A stretch of 64,000 nucleotides of DNA from Agrococcus jejuensis (GTDB lineage Bacteria; Actinomycetota; Actinomycetes; Actinomycetales; Microbacteriaceae): positions 186,001 through 250,000 of the forward strand of contig NZ_VEFR01000001.1 in the NCBI RefSeq assembly GCF_007679035.1, written 5' to 3'. Position numbers and translations under genes: made by a program. The number at the start of each line of letters is the position of its first letter. The stretch's first letter is position 1. Positions 59,138-64,000 of this stretch are shown one piece after another. The notes under the pieces were generated by a model. That model worked only from the letters and a program-made list of their open reading frames with translations. It ran no database searches and was not told where the DNA came from.

Positions 59138-60055
59138 ATGACCACGGACGCGATCACGGTGACCGACGCCGGGCTCGAGACGGTGCTGCTCTTCCATGAG
59201 CGTCTCGACCTCCCGCACTTCGCCGCCTTCCCGCTGCTCGACGACCCGAGCGGTCGTGCGGCGATGCGGCGCTACTTCGCAGCCTTCGTCGCGATCGCCG
59301 ACGAGCGCGGGCTGCCGATCGTGCTCGACACCCCGACGTGGCGCGCCAACGCCGACTGGGGTGCGCGGCTCGGCTGTGACGCCGGAGCGCTCGCGAGGGC
59401 CAACGCCGCCGCCGTCGCCTTCGTGCGCGAGCTCGTCGACGGGAGGGCCGATGCGCTCGTCGAGGGCGCGATCGGCCCGCGCGGCGATGGCTACGTCGTG
59501 GGCGAGCGGATGACGCCCGACGAGGCCGAGGCGTACCACTCCGCGCAGGTGCGCAGCCTGCGCGATGCCGGCGCCGACCAGGTGTCGGCGATGACGCTCA
59601 CCTCCGCCGACGAGGCGATCGGCGTCGTGCGCGCCGCCGCGGCTGCCGGCATCCCGATCGTGCCGTCGTTCACCGTCGAGACGGATGGGCGGCTGCCCGA
59701 CGGCAGCGAGCTCGGCGACGCCATCGCGCTCGTCGACGCCGAGACCGATGGCGCGGCGCTCACGTGGATGGTGAACTGCGCGCATCCCGACCACGTCGCG
59801 CCGGGCCTCGCTCGCGCGACGCCCGCCGTGCGCGACCGCATCGGCGCCCTGCGGGTCAACGCGTCGCGGCAGTCGCACGCCGAGCTCGACGCCGCCGACG
59901 AGCTCGACGCCGGCGACCCGACGCAGCTCGGTGCCGACGTCGCGGCGCTGCGCGCGCTCGTGCCCCACGTGCGCATCCTCGGCGGATGCTGCGGCACCGA
60001 CGCGCGGCACGTCGCCGCGATCGTCGACGCCTGGGGCAGCGCGCCGACCCCGTAG
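59138..60055 (+). CDS. Homocysteine S-methyltransferase family protein
   Basis: Zinc-dependent methyltransferase, 305 residues, TIM barrel. Zinc cysteines: VNCAHPDH (first Cys) and GGCCGTDARHV (Cys pair). N-terminal DAGLETVLLF and GAIGPRGDGY also fit. It would methylate homocysteine using S-methylmethionine or similar donor. ATG has GAGGTGG 6 nt before. Single gene. Confidence 0.87.
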   Translation: MTTDAITVTDAGLETVLLFHERLDLPHFAAFPLLDDPSGRAAMRRYFAAFVAIADERGLPIVLDTPTWRANADWGARLGCDAGALARANAAAVAFVRELVDGRADALVEGAIGPRGDGYVVGERMTPDEAEAYHSAQVRSLRDAGADQVSAMTLTSADEAIGVVRAAAAAGIPIVPSFTVETDGRLPDGSELGDAIALVDAETDGAALTWMVNCAHPDHVAPGLARATPAVRDRIGALRVNASRQSHAELDAADELDAGDPTQLGADVAALRALVPHVRILGGCCGTDARHVAAIVDAWGSAPTP

Positions 60056-60058
60056 CGC

Positions 60059-61405
60059 CTACGCCGTGAGGTCCACGCCCCTCGTCTCGCGCATCCGCAG
60101 CACCGCGACCGACGCAGCGACGGCGACGAGCGACACGTAGACGATGAACAGCCACGACGCGCCGATCGACGACAGCCACAGGTTCACGTACAGCGCCGTG
60201 CCGCCGAAGATCGCGACCGACAGCGAGTTCGCGATGCCGATGCCGCGAGCGCGGTGCCGCGTGCGGAACTGCTCCGAGAGCAGCGCCGAGTAGATGCCGT
60301 TGCCGCACGCCACGAGCACGAGCGCGATCGTCTGGGCGACGAGCAGCGTCCACGCCTCGCTCGAGATGAGCAGCGTGAGCGGCGCCGTGAGCAGCGCGAA
60401 CCCGCCGGTGAAGATGAGCGCGACCGGTCGGCGGCCGATGCGGTCGGAGAGGATGCCCGCGAACGGCATGACCGCGACGCAGACGAGCTGCGCGACGAGG
60501 CTCGACGCGAACGCCGCGGAGGGATCCATGCCGTGCTGCGCCGTGGCGAGCGACGACGCCGACGTGAGCCACGTGTAGAAGGCGATCGAGATCAGCGCGA
60601 CGAAGAAGAACACCTTGACGCCCGCCCGCACGGCGTCGCCGCGCTCGGCGGCGGATGCGGGCGCCTCGGCCTCCGGGCCCACCTCGCCCTCGGCCCGCGC
60701 GGTGCGCAGCACGTCGGACTCGATCATCGCGATGCGCAGCACGAGCGCGACGATCGCGAGCACGGCGCCGACCGCGAAGGGGATGCGCCACGCCCAGTCG
60801 GCCACGGCGTCCACGCCGAGCGCCGTGTTCAGCCCGAACCCCATGGCCGACGCGAGGATCGATCCCACGAGCACGCCCATCGCGAGCGTCGAGGACCACA
60901 GCCCGCGGCGGCGACGCGGTGCGATCTCGGCGATGTACGCGTAGCCGGCCGTGGACTCCGCTCCGTGCGCGAGGCCCTGCGCGAGCCTGGCGACGAGCAG
61001 CAGCACCGAGGCGAGCACGCCCGCCTGCTCGAAGGTGGGCAGCAGGGCGATGCCGAGCGACGCGGCGCTCATCGTGAGCATCGTCGCCACCATGACGGTG
61101 CGGCGGCCCCACCGATCCGCGAGCCAGCCGGACAGGATGCCGCCGAGCGGGCGGAACAGGAAGCCGACGCCCAGCACCGCGAACAGCGACAGCAGCGCGC
61201 TCGTGGGGTCGGCGGGATCGAAGAGCGCTGCGCTCAGCGCACCCGAGAAGACGACGGCGATGTTCCAGTCGAACCACTCGAGCCCGTTGCCGACCGCCGA
61301 CGCGAGCATCGAGCGGCGACGCTGCTGGATCGTCGGACCGCCGGGTGGGAGATCCTCGGATGCAGTGGTGGGGGAGTCGGGTGCTGCTGCGGTGGCGCTG
61401 GTCAC
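60059..61405 (-). CDS. MFS transporter, metabolite:H+ symporter (MHS) type
   Basis: 448 residues, 12 helices. VGNGLEWFDWNIAVVF at helix 1, GGILSGWLADRWGRRTVMV after helix 2, GLAHGAESTAGYAYIAEIAPRRRRGLWSS in the cytoplasmic loop, and a large acidic-rich loop in mid-protein are typical of the ShiA/ProP group that imports organic acids or betaines. GTG 61405 has TAGGAT 6 nt upstream. Confidence 0.87.
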   Translation of the reverse strand: MTSATAAAPDSPTTASEDLPPGGPTIQQRRRSMLASAVGNGLEWFDWNIAVVFSGALSAALFDPADPTSALLSLFAVLGVGFLFRPLGGILSGWLADRWGRRTVMVATMLTMSAASLGIALLPTFEQAGVLASVLLLVARLAQGLAHGAESTAGYAYIAEIAPRRRRGLWSSTLAMGVLVGSILASAMGFGLNTALGVDAVADWAWRIPFAVGAVLAIVALVLRIAMIESDVLRTARAEGEVGPEAEAPASAAERGDAVRAGVKVFFFVALISIAFYTWLTSASSLATAQHGMDPSAAFASSLVAQLVCVAVMPFAGILSDRIGRRPVALIFTGGFALLTAPLTLLISSEAWTLLVAQTIALVLVACGNGIYSALLSEQFRTRHRARGIGIANSLSVAIFGGTALYVNLWLSSIGASWLFIVYVSLVAVAASVAVLRMRETRGVDLTA

Positions 61406-61411
61406 CCGATG

Positions 61412-61417
61412 ATCCTA
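61412..61417 (-). promoter_or_regulatory. -10 box for MHS transporter
   Basis: TAGGAT on the minus strand, 6 nt before GTG 61405. Confidence 0.5.
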
Positions 61418-61482
61418 TGGACGTTCTTGCACCGAGTCCTGAAAGTGCGATGCGCCGTGAGCGGACGATGGATCGTCGGCGC

Positions 61483-62148
61483 TCAGTAGCGCGCCGAGAA
61501 CCCGCCGTCGGCCTGCAGCAGCTGCCCCGAGACCCACCGGCCGGCCGGCGAGACGAGGAAGGCGACGACGTCGGCGATGTCGCGCGGCGTGCCGAGCCTG
61601 CCGAGCGGATGGTGGGCGGCGAGCCCGACACGCAGCTCGTCGTCCATCCAGCCCGTGTCGATCGGCCCGGGATTCACGACGTTCGCCGAGATGCCCATCG
61701 GCCCCAGCTCGCGCGCCGCCGAGATGACGATGCGGTCGAGTGCGCCCTTCGACGCGCCGTACGGCAGGTTGCCCGTCGTGTGGTCGCTCGTGAACGCGAC
61801 GATCGCGCCGCCGTCGGCGGGCACCTGCCGGGCGAACGCCGCGATGAGCAGCAGGCTCGCTCGCGTGTTCACGGCGTGATGCAGGTCGAGGCTCTCCGCC
61901 GTGGTGTCGAGGACGCCGGACTCCACGTCGTGCGCGTGGCTGAGCACGAGCGCGCCGATCGGGCCATGCTCGCGGGCCACCTTCGCGACGAGCGACTCCG
62001 GACCGTCGACGGTCGAGAGGTCGCACGGCACGTCGCAGCCGTCGAGATCGGAGGTGACGACCGTCCAGCCGTCCTCGACGAGCCTGGGTGCCACGCCCGC
62101 GGCGATCGAGCTCGCGCGGGCGGCTCCGGTGACGAGGACGACGGGCAT
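61483..62148 (-). CDS. SDR-family oxidoreductase
   Basis: 221 residues. Active-site Ser in AFTSDHTTG and YGASK (Tyr-x3-Lys) intact; VNPGPIDTGWM follows. The cofactor glycine motif is unusual, TGAARASSIAAGVA rather than TGxxxGIG, resembling enoyl-reductase-type SDRs. C-terminal GQLLQADGGFS is standard. ATG 62148 has TAGCCT 6 nt upstream. Substrate unknown. Confidence 0.88.
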   Translation of the reverse strand: MPVVLVTGAARASSIAAGVAPRLVEDGWTVVTSDLDGCDVPCDLSTVDGPESLVAKVAREHGPIGALVLSHAHDVESGVLDTTAESLDLHHAVNTRASLLLIAAFARQVPADGGAIVAFTSDHTTGNLPYGASKGALDRIVISAARELGPMGISANVVNPGPIDTGWMDDELRVGLAAHHPLGRLGTPRDIADVVAFLVSPAGRWVSGQLLQADGGFSARY

Positions 62149-62154
62149 GCCTCG

Positions 62155-62160
62155 AGGCTA
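62155..62160 (-). promoter_or_regulatory. -10 box for SDR gene
   Basis: TAGCCT on the minus strand, 6 nt before ATG 62148. Confidence 0.5.
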
Positions 62161-62233
62161 GCCCGGCCCGCCGGGCGGTCGCGGAGCGTCAAGCCCCTGG
62201 CGACCTCGCGTCGCATGCGCGATCGTGGGGAAC

Positions 62234-62437
62234 ATGGACGAGCCCATCCAGACCCGGGAGCGCGCGCAGTTCGCCTTCATCGGCATCGCGCTCATCCTCG
62301 CCGCGCTCATGGTCGTCGCGCTGACGACCAGCACCGGTGACGCGTGGCGCTGGCTGATGCTGGGAGCGCCCGTGGCGATGATCCTCGGTGCCGCAGCCCG
62401 CCTGCGACGCATCCGCGCGACGGGTCAGCCCGACTGA
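62234..62437 (+). CDS. Small membrane protein, function unknown
   Basis: 67 residues, two helices (FAFIGIALILAALMVVAL and LMLGAPVAMILGAAARL) and a basic tail. ATG 62234, with an alternative GTG 9 nt upstream. Convergent with the channel gene, stops 4 bp apart. Small size, so moderate confidence. Confidence 0.55.
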   Translation: MDEPIQTRERAQFAFIGIALILAALMVVALTTSTGDAWRWLMLGAPVAMILGAAARLRRIRATGQPD

Positions 62438-62440
62438 CGA

Positions 62441-63319
62441 TCAGCTCGAGCCGCGACGCTCCTCGGCGATCGATCGCACCATCGCCTTGAGCTCGAGCAC
62501 CTCGTCCATGAGCTGCTGCTCCTTGATCGTGAGCTCGGTCTCCTCCTCCTTCTGGCTCTCGAGCGCCTCGCAGGTCACGGCGATGAAGAGGTTGAGGATC
62601 ACGAAGGTCGAGATGAGGCCGTAGCCCATCATGAACGGCCACGCCCACGGCAGCTCGGCCTGCAGCGGCGGCACGATCTCGCCCCAGCCGTCGCCGTTCA
62701 GCAGGCGGAAGAGCGACACCGTGGAGGTGCCGAGGTCACCGAACAGCGCCGGTGCGATCTCGCCGAAGAGCATCGTGCAGGCGACGACGTAGACGTACAT
62801 GATGATGACGAGCAGGCCGCCGATCGCCGAGATGCCGGGGATGGCCGAGCCCAGCGCGCCGACGACGCGGCGCAGCGACGGCACCTGCGAGAGCAGGCGC
62901 AGCACCCGCAGCACGCGGAGGACGCGGAGCACCTGCAGCGCACCGCCCGAAGGCACGTACGAGACGGCGACGACGAGCAGGTCGAAGAGGTTCCAGCCGT
63001 TCGTGAAGAACCGCCAGCCGTACGCCGAGATGCGCAGCGCCACCTCGATCGTGAACACGGCGAGGATGAGCGCGTCGAAGACGTGGAGGATGCCGCCGCC
63101 GACGTCGTGCATGCCCGGGTAGGTCTCGACGCCGATCAGGATCGCGTTCAGCACGATGAGCGTGATGATGCTGCGCTGGAACCACCGGTGCTCGACGATG
63201 CCCTGCAGGCGTGCGCGCCACGCGGGCACGGGCCGCGTCGGGTCGGCACCGTCGGGCCGCGGGAAGGCGGCGTCGCTCGCAGGGTCGGATGCGGTGGTGG
63301 CGGGAGCGTCGGTCGTCAC
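62441..63319 (-). CDS. Voltage-gated cation channel (bacterial NaV/NaChBac-type)
   Basis: 292 residues from GTG 63319; a longer start at 63352 is possible. Six-helix channel subunit: S1 near 47-66, S2 near 78-97, S3 near 109-121, S4 with arginines every third residue (R132, R135, R138, R141, then R150-R151), S5 about 156-185, pore loop 199-215, S6 about 227-250, then an acidic C-terminal coiled coil (251-288). These are NaChBac-family features; it works as a tetramer. The selectivity filter reads LNGDGWGE (N208-W212), unlike the TLESWS of NaChBac; the acidic position is Asp rather than Glu. Confidence 0.85.
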   Translation of the reverse strand: MTTDAPATTASDPASDAAFPRPDGADPTRPVPAWRARLQGIVEHRWFQRSIITLIVLNAILIGVETYPGMHDVGGGILHVFDALILAVFTIEVALRISAYGWRFFTNGWNLFDLLVVAVSYVPSGGALQVLRVLRVLRVLRLLSQVPSLRRVVGALGSAIPGISAIGGLLVIIMYVYVVACTMLFGEIAPALFGDLGTSTVSLFRLLNGDGWGEIVPPLQAELPWAWPFMMGYGLISTFVILNLFIAVTCEALESQKEEETELTIKEQQLMDEVLELKAMVRSIAEERRGSS

Positions 63320-63388
63320 CTGCCGATCCTGGCCGATCTTGCTGGACGCCACTGGGATCCGCAGCTGCGCCGCTCGCGCGCAGCGAGG

Positions 63389-64000
63389 TCAGCGGGGGCT
63401 GCCGACGTCGAAGATGCCGCCTCCGAGGGCAGCGAGGGTCGCCCACGCCGTGGAGGCCACGGCGGCGTGCTCGACGAGCCCGTAGGTCGGGTCGGCACGC
63501 GACACCGATCGGAACGACCCGTCGGGCAGCTGTCCTGGCGCGGCGAGCGCGATCGTCTCCTCCGCGCGCTCGTCGTGACCGATCGTGCGCAGCGCGTACG
63601 CGACCGAGAACGTGCCCTCCCACCAGACGTGCGGCGTCATCCCGGGGTAGCCCGGGCTCGCGTACGCCGTCGCGTATCCGGCGACCTCGCGGCCGTCCGG
63701 CATCGTGCACGTGTGCCGGAAGGGTGCGAGCTGGTCCTCCCCGAGCGTCTCGGCGGCCTTCGCGTGCTCGCCGACGTCGGCGAGGAAGACGGCACCCCAT
63801 GCGTGGACGTCGAGGGGATCGGCGGTGTCGGGCCCGGACTCCTGGAGGCCCTGCAGCAGCCGCGCGTGCCCTGGGCTCCAGAGTCGCTGCAGCATCGCCG
63901 TCGCGAGCGCCTCCGCACGCGCCGCCCAGGAGCCGTCGACGACCTCGGCCGCCAGCCGGAAGCAGAAGTACGCGTCGATGTTGTGCTCGGTCGACGCCCA
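63389..64000 (-). CDS. Hypothetical protein, C-terminal part (5' truncated by window)
   Basis: Minus-strand frame open from the window edge to the stop at 63389 (203 residues visible). Text such as STEHNIDAYFCFRL, HAWGAVFLADV, TPHVWWEGTFSVAYAL and STAWATLAAL shows aromatic-rich helical repeats, reminiscent of alpha/alpha-barrel (six-hairpin) proteins and prenyltransferase-like toroids. No family named with confidence. The protein continues beyond the window. Confidence 0.6.
   Translation of the reverse strand, partial: WASTEHNIDAYFCFRLAAEVVDGSWAARAEALATAMLQRLWSPGHARLLQGLQESGPDTADPLDVHAWGAVFLADVGEHAKAAETLGEDQLAPFRHTCTMPDGREVAGYATAYASPGYPGMTPHVWWEGTFSVAYALRTIGHDERAEETIALAAPGQLPDGSFRSVSRADPTYGLVEHAAVASTAWATLAALGGGIFDVGSPR

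Overview
The window is chromosomal DNA from a very GC-rich actinobacterium. Gene families and order point to Microbacteriaceae, possibly Agrococcus-like, although the genus cannot be fixed from sequence alone. The evidence is a dnaJ-rsmE-hinT-phoH-ybeY-CBS-era housekeeping run, an actinobacterial leuA, a fasR-fabD-fabH-acpP-fabF operon with a DUF3145 gene opposite it, a homodimeric aceE, strong GC bias at third codon positions, and many genes whose -10 box lies only 6-8 nt before the start codon (leaderless transcription).

Layout: 1-5.2 kb carries the RNA/ribosome maintenance operon, with overlapping starts and stops throughout. 5.5-10.6 kb holds a secreted trypsin-like peptidase and a sensor kinase/response regulator/ABC ATPase/FtsX permease module. 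10.6-14.1 kb has a 14-codon leucine-rich leader peptide and attenuator-like hairpin before leuA, then recO and uppS. 14.2-18.2 kb encodes two tandem paralogous LPXTG surface proteins and a GH114-like lipoprotein. 18.3-24.8 kb is glyQS, dus, dgt, dnaG and a solitary ABC ATPase. 24.8-28.1 kb has a direct-repeat array, tRNA-Asn, def, a DMT transporter, a glycosyltransferase and a tRNA with anticodon CAT.

28.1-31.2 kb, directly after that tRNA, looks like a small island: its base composition is visibly less GC-rich and it holds gene remnants, a divergent pair (a secreted hydrophobic protein and a two-helix membrane protein) and a protein with a degenerate PD-(D/E)XK-like pattern. 31.2-48.6 kb is a mosaic of metabolic and transport genes: a flavin disulfide reductase, a TetR regulator, agmatine deiminase, amidase, alcohol dehydrogenase, an alr-ddl operon, an ectoine-hydrolase-like M24 plus M20 pair, an FAD oxidoreductase and transporters. 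48.8-57 kb is fatty-acid synthesis (DUF3145, fabF, acpP, fabH, fabD, fasR) and pyruvate dehydrogenase E1, which makes acetyl-CoA for it. 57.3-64 kb has a peroxiredoxin, two MFS transporters, a tRNA-Val that overlaps the preceding gene, a homocysteine methyltransferase, an SDR, a voltage-gated cation channel of the NaChBac type and a truncated gene at the window edge.

The best leads are the leuA leader/attenuator, the genome-style leaderless promoter pattern, three intergenic repeat/palindrome elements (24.8, 48.6 and 57.1 kb), the tRNA-adjacent island with its divergent secreted/membrane pair, the channel with an unusual selectivity filter, and a palindrome in the spacer of the presumed fab promoter.
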